Origin: Rikenellaceae bacterium
GTDB lineage: Bacteria > Bacteroidota > Bacteroidia > Bacteroidales > UBA932
DNA length: 6,141 nucleotides
Assembly (NCBI GenBank): GCA_900769385.1
Contig: CAAGGO010000475.1
Location: forward strand, 1-6,141
Direction of reading: 5' to 3'
Made by a program: the position numbers and the translations under genes. The notes beneath the pieces were generated by a model that worked only from the letters and a program-made list of their open reading frames with translations, did no database searches and had not been told where the DNA came from. Below, in pieces: positions 1 to 5,726 of this stretch; position 1 is the stretch's first letter, and each line of letters starts with the position of its first letter.

Positions 1-345
1 ATGCTTATGGGTATTGTGGTTAAGAACGGTATCGTGCTTATCGACTACATCATCCTTTGCCGTGAGAGGGGAATGGGTATTGCCCACTCAGTTGTAACAT
101 CGGGAAGATCACGTTTGAGGCCAGTGCTTATGACTACCCTTACAACAGTGTTGGGTATGGTGCCAATGGCTATTGGTACAGGTGAGGGTGCAGAGATGTG
201 GAGAGGTTTGGGTACCTGTGTTGCCTGGGGTCTTTCAGTATCAACCCTTATCACTCTTGTGATTGTGCCTGTAATGTATTGTGTATTTGCGGGTAACGGT
301 CTTAAACGCAAGAGAAAAGCTAGCCTTAAGGCTATTGCACAGTAA
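1..345 (+). CDS. RND efflux transporter permease, C-terminal part (AcrB/HAE1-type)
   Basis: This is the 3' end of an inner-membrane proton-driven RND pump subunit; the gene begins left of the window, so the Met at position 1 is probably internal. About 114 residues remain out of the ~1,000-1,050 usual for the family. Residues 4-17 (GIVVKNGIVLIDY) match the stretch that in AcrB reads GLSAKNAILIVEF, at the start of TM11. The stretch RLRPVLMTTLTTVLGMVP (39-56) followed by a Gly-rich turn and a last hydrophobic helix (~72-95) is the standard TM11-TM12 ending, and the tail is basic (KRKRK). Such pumps work with a periplasmic adaptor and an outer-membrane TolC-like channel, which would lie outside the window. 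The substrate cannot be told from this fragment. The next gene starts 24 bp after the stop, which suggests cotranscription. Family assignment is firm; HAE1 rather than heavy-metal (CusA) type is an inference. Confidence 0.95.
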   Translation: MLMGIVVKNGIVLIDYIILCRERGMGIAHSVVTSGRSRLRPVLMTTLTTVLGMVPMAIGTGEGAEMWRGLGTCVAWGLSVSTLITLVIVPVMYCVFAGNGLKRKRKASLKAIAQ

Positions 346-369
346 TGTTTAATGCAAAAGAGACAAAAG

Positions 370-663
370 ATGAAAGCAGTTTTTGTATCATATAACCAGG
401 CATTCAAGGATGAGATTCTTGACATTATGCTTAAAGCCGGTGTAAAAGGCTATACAAACTGGGAAGAGGTTACAGGAAGGGGTTCACGCGGAGGTGATCC
501 CCACCTGGGAGACCACGCCTGGCCAACCCTAAACTCTGCAATGCTTGCAATGGCAGATGATTCAGTAGCGGAGGGCTTTATGAAAAGGCTGAAAGTGTTG
601 GACGAGAACAACCCGCTGATGGGTCTTAGAGCCTTCAGCTGGAGTGTTGATTCAACAATTTGA
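370..663 (+). CDS. Small PII-like (ferredoxin-fold) protein behind RND pump
   Basis: A 97-residue protein starting MKAVFVSYN. I recognise it as the small Bacteroidetes protein with a PII/CutA-like pattern, although no experimentally named family member comes to mind. What can be seen is a beta strand at the N-terminus (KAVFVSY) and a helix (FKDEILDIMLKAG). A second strand runs into a Gly-rich loop (GYTNWEEVTGRGSRGGDPHLG), placed like the T-loop of PII. Next come HAWPTLNSAMLAM, a second helix and a closing strand (LRAFSWSV). This beta-alpha-beta-beta-alpha-beta order fits a trimeric PII-like sensor or an ACT-like fold. Small PII-like proteins (for example DUF3240) are known next to RND metal pumps, so a role in sensing or modulating the pump is plausible but inferred. 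The start at 370 is preferred because homologues as I recall begin MKxVFxSYNQ; an in-frame ATG at 352 would add six residues (MQKRQK). It probably shares a transcript with the pump gene. Confidence 0.82.
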   Translation: MKAVFVSYNQAFKDEILDIMLKAGVKGYTNWEEVTGRGSRGGDPHLGDHAWPTLNSAMLAMADDSVAEGFMKRLKVLDENNPLMGLRAFSWSVDSTI

Positions 664-683
664 TTGCAGATTTTTTTAATAGG

Positions 684-1814
684 TTAAAATTTTATGGTTC
701 TCCCCAGAAGTTTCTCAATTATGAGACTTTTGCGGGAGATTCCAAAAGGAGTGGAGCGGCGGTTATCCGGAAGGGTGACTGCCGTTCCCTTTTTCATTGA
801 GCGGAATGCATTGTGGGCCTTTATTACAGCGGTAAAGAAACTCCACTTGAATTGGAGCAGATATGCCACCCCTGTAAGGCCGTCCACGCACATCCTTACA
901 AATATGTACAGGTTGCGGTTTCCCTTCTTAAGGCTAAAGGCTTCCCACCCCTCTTCAAACGGAAGGCTCTTGTACAGCATAAGGAGATTGTTGCGGTAAT
1001 TGAGGAAAAGTTTGCGGGGAGAGTTGTTTGGCAAGGTTCCCCCTCCCACGTGGAAAACGTGGCTTTGAGGAACGCACCACACCTGATGTCCGGCCAGTTG
1101 TGCCCTCCAGCAGAAATCAATCTCTTCCATATGGGCAAAGAAACTCTCATCCAGTCCCCCAAGCTCTCTCCAGAGGCTGCTTTTTACCACCATACAGGCA
1201 CCTGATGCCCAGAAACATTGTGCCGCATCATCATACTGTCCTTTATCCTCTTCCACACAGGAGAGTACCCTGCCCCTGCAGAATGGGAATCCAAGGATAT
1301 CAATGTATCCCCCACAAGCCCCTGCATATTCAAAGGTTTCATATTTCCCTCCCGACAGGTTGGCTCTGAACAATCCGGCAAGGTCTTCTTTCCCGGTAGT
1401 TTCAATGCTCAACTGCTGGTGCCTCCCCTCAGCAAGCATCTTGGGCTGGCAGATTCCGGCCTCCGGATGTGTATCCATAAATGAGATGAGGGGCTGGAGC
1501 CAATTGTCGGGAACAAGAATGTCTGAATTCAGAAGGATAAAGTATTCAGCCTCCACCTGGGCAAGAGCACGGTTGTATCCTCCCGTGAACCCGTAGTTCT
1601 TGTCCAGGATGATTCTTCTTATGCCAGGGTAGTTTTCCTGGAGCCAGGGGATGGAGTTGTCTGAGGAATTGTTGTCTGCAACCACAATGGAAACGCCGTT
1701 GCAGCACCCTTCGCCATCAAGGGCAGAGGGGGTGTTTGCAACAAGTGCAGGAAGATATTTTTTGATGAACTTTTCCCCGTTCCAATTGAGGATTACTATT
1801 GCAACTTTATCCAT
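684..1814 (-). CDS. Glycosyltransferase family 2 (rhamnosyltransferase-like)
   Basis: A 376-residue GT-A fold enzyme that transfers a sugar from a nucleotide donor, probably at the cytoplasmic face of the inner membrane, to a surface glycan or lipid-linked acceptor. Motifs in order are ILNWNG (8-13), DNNSSDNS (47-54) and NYGFTGGYN (73-81). LLNSD (94-98) is the DxD-type metal/nucleotide site in its NSD form. ASGACMVV (203-210) is followed by GGLDESFFAHMEEIDFCWR (219-237), the usual acceptor and catalytic-base region; many relatives have EDxD where this has EEID. His255 (VFHVGGGT) and LNYRNNLLML (271-280) are also typical. The C-terminus (~301-337) is hydrophobic and basic and may dock on the membrane. 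It stands alone on the minus strand, facing the PII-like gene tail to tail with 20 bp between stops. It is not in a visible polysaccharide cluster, so donor and acceptor are unknown. Its codon choice is less biased than that of the neighbouring transporter. Confidence 0.93.
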   Translation of the reverse strand: MDKVAIVILNWNGEKFIKKYLPALVANTPSALDGEGCCNGVSIVVADNNSSDNSIPWLQENYPGIRRIILDKNYGFTGGYNRALAQVEAEYFILLNSDILVPDNWLQPLISFMDTHPEAGICQPKMLAEGRHQQLSIETTGKEDLAGLFRANLSGGKYETFEYAGACGGYIDILGFPFCRGRVLSCVEEDKGQYDDAAQCFWASGACMVVKSSLWRELGGLDESFFAHMEEIDFCWRAQLAGHQVWCVPQSHVFHVGGGTLPNNSPRKLFLNYRNNLLMLYKSLPFEEGWEAFSLKKGNRNLYIFVRMCVDGLTGVAYLLQFKWSFFTAVIKAHNAFRSMKKGTAVTLPDNRRSTPFGISRKSLIIEKLLGRTIKF

Positions 1815-1821
1815 ATCATTG

Positions 1822-1858
1822 CAAATATAACTAATTTAGTATCGGTTTTGGGCCAAAA
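1822..1858 (-). promoter_or_regulatory. Candidate promoter for the glycosyltransferase gene
   Basis: Read on the minus strand, TATATTTG (plus positions 1822-1829) is a perfect TAnnTTTG -7 box. A TTTTG at plus positions 1854-1858 could be the -33 element, but its spacing of about 24 bp is longer than the usual 19-21. The -7 box ends only 7 bp before the ATG (1814-1812), so this promoter would give a leaderless or nearly leaderless mRNA. A second, one-mismatch box (CATATTTG, plus 1893-1900) would give a longer leader. Confidence 0.4.
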
Positions 1859-1883
1859 ATGCGTGAAAAACCACAATTATTTA

Positions 1884-1891
1884 TATCTTTG
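1884..1891 (+). promoter_or_regulatory. Candidate -7 box for the POT transporter gene
   Basis: TATCTTTG matches the Bacteroidetes -7 consensus TAnnTTTG exactly. No good TTTG is visible 19-21 bp upstream, so the -33 element is weak or absent. If it is used, transcription would start near 1896-1899 and leave an AT-rich leader of about 60 nt before the ATG at 1959. Confidence 0.55.
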
Positions 1892-1958
1892 CCAAATATG
1901 TTTTAAAAATTGGAATAATTATAACCAAATATTACTAATTAAAACTAATCTATAACTT

Positions 1959-3518
1959 ATGTTTAAAAATCATCCTAAAGGGTTGCTTGCAGCAGCTCTA
2001 AGTAACATGGGAGAGCGTTTCGGTTACTACATCATGAACGCCGTTCTTGTTCTTTTCCTATGTTCTAAATTCGGTTTGAGCGAAGGTTTGAGTGGTACTA
2101 TCTACTCTTGCTTCTACGCAGGAATCTACATTCTTGCTCTTGTTGGTGGTCTTATTGCAGACCGTACCCAGAACTATAAAGGTACCATCAAGACAGGTCT
2201 TGTAATTATGGCAACAGGATATGTTATCCTTTCTATTCCTATCCTTGCAACAGCAGGTAACACAACATGGTTGTTGTCACTTACTTGCTTGGCTTTGTTC
2301 CTTATTGCTTTCGGTAATGGTTTGTTTAAAGGTAACTTGCAGGCTATTGTAGGTCAGATGTATGATGACTTTGAGGCTGAGGCTGCAAAAAAAGGTCCTG
2401 AGGCTCTTAAAGAGGCTAAAGACAAACGTGATGCAGGTTTCCAGATTTTCTACGTGTTCATCAATGTTGGTGGTCTTATTGCTCCTTTCGTAGCTCCAGT
2501 ATTGCGTCAGTGGTGGTTGGGTACAAACGGCTTGGTATACAATGCTCAGCTTCCTGCCCTTTGCCACGAGTACATCAATGCAGCATCTGTTATGGCTCCT
2601 GAGGCTCTTGCAAACTTGCAGCAGCTTATGACTGCAGCTGGCGGTCAGATTGCAGACCTTGCATCAGCTTGCCAGAACTACTTGCAGATTTTCAATGAGG
2701 GTATCCACTACTCATTCATCGCTTCAGTTGCAGCAATGTGCCTGTCATTGGTAATCTTCTTCTTCTCACAGAAAATGTTCCCTACTCCTGCAAAGAAAGT
2801 TGCAGCTCAGAGCGTAGAGTACACTGCAGAGGAGAAAGCTGCTATGGCTAAAGAGATCAAACAGAGAATGTATGCTTTGTTTGCAGTTCTAGGTATCGTA
2901 ATCTTCTTCTGGTTCTCATTCCACCAGAACGGTATGTCTTTGTCATTCTTTGCACGTGACTTCGTAGATTCATCTGCAGTTGCTCCTGAGATCTGGCAGG
3001 CTATCAACCCATTCTTTGTAATTACCCTTACCCCAATCATTATGGCTATCTTTGCATCTCTTGCAAAGAAAGGCAAAGCTATCTCTACTCCTCGTAAGAT
3101 TGCTATAGGTATGTTCATTGCAGGTTTGGCATTCTTGTTCCTTGCAATCTTCTCTATGATGAAAGGTTATCCTTCAGCAGATACTTACAAGGCTCTTCCA
3201 ATTGCAGAGCAGATGGCTCAGAAAGCTCACTGGTGGGTACTTATCGTTACTTACTTCTTCCTAACTGTAGCTGAGTTGTTCATCTCTCCACTTGGTTTGT
3301 CATTCGTATCAAAAGTTGCTCCTAAGAACCTTCTAGGTCTTTGCCAGGGTCTATGGCTAACTGCTACCGCTCTTGGTAACCTTCTATTGTGGATTGGACC
3401 TCTTATGTACAACGCTTGGCCAATCTGGCAGTGCTGGACTGTATTCCTAGTAGTATGTCTAGTTTCTATGGGCGTTATGCTTGGTATGGTTAAATGGTTG
3501 GAGAAAGTTACTGCGTAA
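1959..3518 (+). CDS. POT/PTR2-family MFS transporter (putative oligopeptide permease)
   Basis: A 519-residue inner-membrane protein of the proton-dependent oligopeptide transporter family, likely importing di- or tripeptides. Visible hallmarks are GERFGYY (18-24), GLIADRTQNYKG (64-75, the MFS loop 2-3 motif), GNGLFKGN (119-126, with the conserved Lys124), FYVFINVGGL (164-173, the PTR2 signature FYxxINxGSL) and AELFISPLGLS (438-448). I count 12 membrane helices (about 18-36, 45-66, 76-96, 102-122, 161-182, 252-270, 304-325, 348-369, 379-401, 424-446, 458-480, 488-512). There is only a charged linker at 271-303, so the extra HA/HB helix pair of many bacterial POTs is not apparent. Odd points: the ExxER motif begins with Asn16, TM7 has His322 before Gln323 where an acid is common, and a ~60-residue periplasmic insert lies between TM5 and TM6. 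It is monocistronic: divergent promoter region upstream, strong terminator downstream. Heavy use of GGT, CTT and TTG codons suggests high expression. Substrate and coupling are inferred. Confidence 0.9.
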   Translation: MFKNHPKGLLAAALSNMGERFGYYIMNAVLVLFLCSKFGLSEGLSGTIYSCFYAGIYILALVGGLIADRTQNYKGTIKTGLVIMATGYVILSIPILATAGNTTWLLSLTCLALFLIAFGNGLFKGNLQAIVGQMYDDFEAEAAKKGPEALKEAKDKRDAGFQIFYVFINVGGLIAPFVAPVLRQWWLGTNGLVYNAQLPALCHEYINAASVMAPEALANLQQLMTAAGGQIADLASACQNYLQIFNEGIHYSFIASVAAMCLSLVIFFFSQKMFPTPAKKVAAQSVEYTAEEKAAMAKEIKQRMYALFAVLGIVIFFWFSFHQNGMSLSFFARDFVDSSAVAPEIWQAINPFFVITLTPIIMAIFASLAKKGKAISTPRKIAIGMFIAGLAFLFLAIFSMMKGYPSADTYKALPIAEQMAQKAHWWVLIVTYFFLTVAELFISPLGLSFVSKVAPKNLLGLCQGLWLTATALGNLLLWIGPLMYNAWPIWQCWTVFLVVCLVSMGVMLGMVKWLEKVTA

Positions 3519-3540
3519 TTTTTTCTGCTTCACATATGAG

Positions 3541-3573
3541 AGCCGGTTCCTTTTTGGAGCCGGCTTTTTTGTT
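3541..3573 (+). terminator. Intrinsic terminator of the transporter gene
   Basis: A 10 bp stem, AGCCGGTTCC (3541-3550) paired with GGAGCCGGCT (3556-3565), has one G-U wobble and a TTTTT loop and is followed directly by a run of T from 3566. It begins 22 bp after the transporter stop codon. There is no matching A-rich stretch upstream, so it works for the plus strand only. Confidence 0.92.
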
Positions 3574-3598
3574 GTTTGGCTATTTTTGATTAAATTTG
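3568..3598 (+). promoter_or_regulatory. Promoter for the acyltransferase-DUF4831 operon
   Basis: TTTG at 3568-3571 (-33) and TAAATTTG at 3591-3598 (-7) are separated by 19 bp, a full match to the Bacteroidetes housekeeping promoter consensus. Predicted transcription start is near 3603-3606, giving a leader of about 50 nt. The -33 box lies inside the T-tract of the preceding terminator. A purine-rich GGGAAGAGG (3633-3641) 12 nt before the ATG could act as a ribosome binding site. Confidence 0.75.
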
Positions 3599-3653
3599 TT
3601 TTTGTCTGTTTTTGGGCGGGCAATAAATTGTCGGGAAGAGGAATTACAGGATT

Positions 3654-4610
3654 ATGCATAAAGTTTTGTTTTGGATTTTGTGGGGGACAATGTATGTGGT
3701 GTCCCTGTTGCCAAGGAGGTTTTTCTACATCCTCTCTGATGTTTGTGCATTTTTCCTTAATATGGTTGGATACAGAAGGAGTGTGATTGATGTGAATATG
3801 GCCAGAAGCTTTCCGCAGGCAGGGTATGGTGAGATAAGGAAGTGGCGAAAGGAGTACTACAGGTATATGATGGACATCACTTTTGAGAGTATATGGGCAA
3901 TCAGTGCTTCGCAGAAGGAGATTTGTGAGGTGGTTTCGGTGCCTGACAGGGAGGTGATGGATGAGCTTTGTGCAAAGTATCCCAAACTGGTTGTAGTAAT
4001 GGGGCACGTGGGCAACTGGGAACTGTTCGGGGCTTCGTGCGGTCCGCAGGGGGCAGCAGTTACAGGAGGGTTTGCAGGGCATAATCTTTATTTGAGCTAC
4101 AAGAAGGCAAGCAGCAAGGTGTTTGACGAGTTTTTTGTAAAGATGAGGATGCTGGCTTTCAAAAAATCGGGGAATGGGGGGCATATCCTTGAATCAAGAA
4201 ACATTTTGAGGCATATCCTCAAGGACAGGAAAGCTACCGGAGTGTACATTTTCATTGCAGACCAGTCTCCAAAGGAGGAGAGGATAGTGGCAGACTTTTT
4301 GAACCAGCCAACATTGTGCCTTGCAGGGGCTGAGTATGTGGCGGCAAAATTGGGTATTCCAATGGTGTATATGGGATTTGACAGGGTTGCCCGAGGAAAA
4401 TATGAAATACGTTTTACCCTAATTGAGGAGAATACCAAAGGGGTGCCTCACGGAGAACTTACAAGAAAATTTGCATACTTTTTGCAGAAAGATATCTTTG
4501 CAAATAAAGTGAACTGGTTGTGGAGCCATAAAAGATGGAAAAGGGCTTTTACTCCCGATGAGTTATTGGAGTATGAGAGGATTTATGGCCACAAGCCTTT
4601 TATGAATTAA
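3654..4610 (+). CDS. Lysophospholipid/lipid A acyltransferase (LpxL/HtrB-like)
   Basis: A 318-residue membrane-associated acyltransferase of the bacterial lipid A biosynthesis (LpxL/LpxM, HtrB) family. It is expected to move a fatty acyl chain from acyl-ACP onto a lipid A precursor at the cytoplasmic face of the inner membrane. An N-terminal hydrophobic anchor (about 4-38) is followed by the catalytic HX4E motif, seen as GHVGNWE with His118 and Glu123. Further family marks are GGHILESRN (175-183), IADQSP (201-206), AGAEYVAAKLGIPMV (224-238) and the C-terminal NWLWSHKRWKR (287-297). Length matches the family (~300). It is the first gene of a probable two-gene transcript with the DUF4831 gene 13 bp downstream, and it has its own promoter. 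Some Bacteroidetes homologues may acylate other lipids (for example amino-acid lipids), so the lipid A substrate is inferred. The sequence shows no damage. Confidence 0.92.
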   Translation: MHKVLFWILWGTMYVVSLLPRRFFYILSDVCAFFLNMVGYRRSVIDVNMARSFPQAGYGEIRKWRKEYYRYMMDITFESIWAISASQKEICEVVSVPDREVMDELCAKYPKLVVVMGHVGNWELFGASCGPQGAAVTGGFAGHNLYLSYKKASSKVFDEFFVKMRMLAFKKSGNGGHILESRNILRHILKDRKATGVYIFIADQSPKEERIVADFLNQPTLCLAGAEYVAAKLGIPMVYMGFDRVARGKYEIRFTLIEENTKGVPHGELTRKFAYFLQKDIFANKVNWLWSHKRWKRAFTPDELLEYERIYGHKPFMN

Positions 4611-4623
4611 GAAACTTGATATT

Positions 4624-5694
4624 ATGAGAAAAATGAGATTGTTTTTGGCAGCATTGTTGGTTGCAGCATTCCAGATGCCGTTGGCAGCACAGGTTTTGGA
4701 TGGCGTTGAGGCTCCTGCCGGCGCTATTGTATATTCTTTGCCAAGTACTACCATTGCACTTAAGGTTACGGCTGAGCACGAGTCTTATCAGGCGGGTCCT
4801 TATGCAATGTATGCCAACAAATACCTTGGAATTGAGGTTAGGGAGAACAGCGGTGATTTCTACACCATCAAATCAATAGAGATGGTCCCTTATGTTGAGG
4901 CGGATCCGAAGGTTTCAGCTGCAATAAGCCTGCAGGGAAGCAAGGCGGCTCCTGCAACATTCATGAGCTTGAGCAGCCAGGGACTTGTGGTCCTTTCAGA
5001 CGGCTATTCTGGTAAACCGGCACAATGGAGATTCCCAAGCGCAGTGAATTCACAGGAGTTCCTTAAAGGTGCATCTTCAAACATTGACAATGCAACTGCT
5101 ACCCTTTATAGAACAGTTATGAGTGCTGAGGGGGTGGAGAAGATTCCTGTAAAACAGAGTCAGGCGGTAGTGAAGAGCCTTGAGAAAAAGGCTGAGGAGA
5201 CTGCAGAGATGATCTTCAAATTGCGCCAGAAGAGGGTTGAGATCATTACCGGTGATACAGATGCAACTTTCAGCGGTGAGGCTATGGCTGCAACCCTTAA
5301 GGAGATTCAGAGACTTGAGGATGAGTATATGAGCATGTTCATTGGCAAGAGCGTGAAAGATGAGCAGACAATGGTGTTTGACGTTGTTCCGGATGCTTCA
5401 AAACAGAAACATCTTTATATAGCATTCAGATTGTCTGACAATCAGGGATTACTTCCTGCCAATAATATGCAGGGCAGACCAATTGTCCTTGAACTTACTG
5501 CTGATGCTGAACCGATTGCCCCTACAGCTGTTTCTGAGGCTGCTTTGGCAACCAAAGGACGTGTTGCTTACCGTAAACCGGTAACAGTCATTGCAAAGAT
5601 TATGGATGGACAGAAAGTGCTTATCCAAACAAGAGTTCCGGTATATCAGTTAGGCAAGATTATGAGCTTCCCCCTTGATGTTACCTTGAAATAG
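4624..5694 (+). CDS. Secreted DUF4831 family protein
   Basis: A 356-residue protein of a Bacteroidetes-restricted family of unknown function. It begins with a Sec signal peptide: basic MRKMR, a hydrophobic core (6-20) and a likely type I cut after PLAA, before Gln23. There is no lipobox Cys, so it should be a soluble periplasmic or surface-loose protein. Family features are VYSLPSTTIALKVTAE (36-51), the GPYAMYANKYLGI stretch (58-70), a helical segment around 185-240 with LRQKRVEIITGD (200-211), LEDEYMSMFIGK (231-242), and beta-rich ends. The pattern suggests two beta domains joined by an alpha-helical linker. It follows the acyltransferase by 13 bp, so the two are probably cotranslated from one mRNA, which hints at an envelope role but does not prove one. 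A second in-frame ATG at 4633 would still leave a signal peptide. The function is not known to me. Confidence 0.9.
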   Translation: MRKMRLFLAALLVAAFQMPLAAQVLDGVEAPAGAIVYSLPSTTIALKVTAEHESYQAGPYAMYANKYLGIEVRENSGDFYTIKSIEMVPYVEADPKVSAAISLQGSKAAPATFMSLSSQGLVVLSDGYSGKPAQWRFPSAVNSQEFLKGASSNIDNATATLYRTVMSAEGVEKIPVKQSQAVVKSLEKKAEETAEMIFKLRQKRVEIITGDTDATFSGEAMAATLKEIQRLEDEYMSMFIGKSVKDEQTMVFDVVPDASKQKHLYIAFRLSDNQGLLPANNMQGRPIVLELTADAEPIAPTAVSEAALATKGRVAYRKPVTVIAKIMDGQKVLIQTRVPVYQLGKIMSFPLDVTLK

Positions 5695-5726
5695 AATTTT
5701 TTAACACTTAATAATACATAAACAAT

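Larger units (their letters stand above)
1815..1958. promoter_or_regulatory. Divergent AT-rich intergenic region (two promoters)
   Basis: This 144 bp gap separates the start codons of the minus-strand glycosyltransferase and the plus-strand transporter, so both must be transcribed from here. It is very AT-rich. It contains one TAnnTTTG box per strand, a 13 bp inverted repeat TTTTGG-G-CCAAAA at 1846-1858, and three copies of ACTAAT (1830, 1934, 1944). The inverted repeat lies between the two -7 boxes and could bind a regulator, or may simply supply the minus-strand -33 element. Confidence 0.6.

Noticed and set aside
45..425. 126-codon minus-strand open frame over the RND 3' end
   Set aside because: The opposite strand encodes a well-conserved RND C-terminus and the start of the PII-like gene; the antisense product has no family pattern.
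645..677. Possible terminator after the PII-like gene: TGTTGA-T-TCAACA followed by seven T
   Set aside because: The palindrome lies within the coding end, the stem is only about 5 bp once a loop is allowed, and the T-run begins about 13 nt later. This is too weak to call an intrinsic terminator.
813..1205. Plus-strand open frames antisense to the glycosyltransferase (also 694-999, 1028-1369, 1218-1484, 1303-1596)
   Set aside because: All lie inside a minus-strand gene with intact GT2 motifs. Their products are low-complexity shadow translations without known features.
3459..4184. 241-codon open frame on the minus strand
   Set aside because: It covers the transporter end, the terminator and the antisense of the acyltransferase. 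Its translation is Pro/His/Asn-rich with no recognisable domain, and the plus-strand gene has clear catalytic motifs.
5695..5726. Promoter or terminator between the DUF4831 and pepD genes
   Set aside because: The 32 bp gap is AT-rich but shows no hairpin and no TAnnTTTG box; TACCTTG near 5682 is only a poor partial match.
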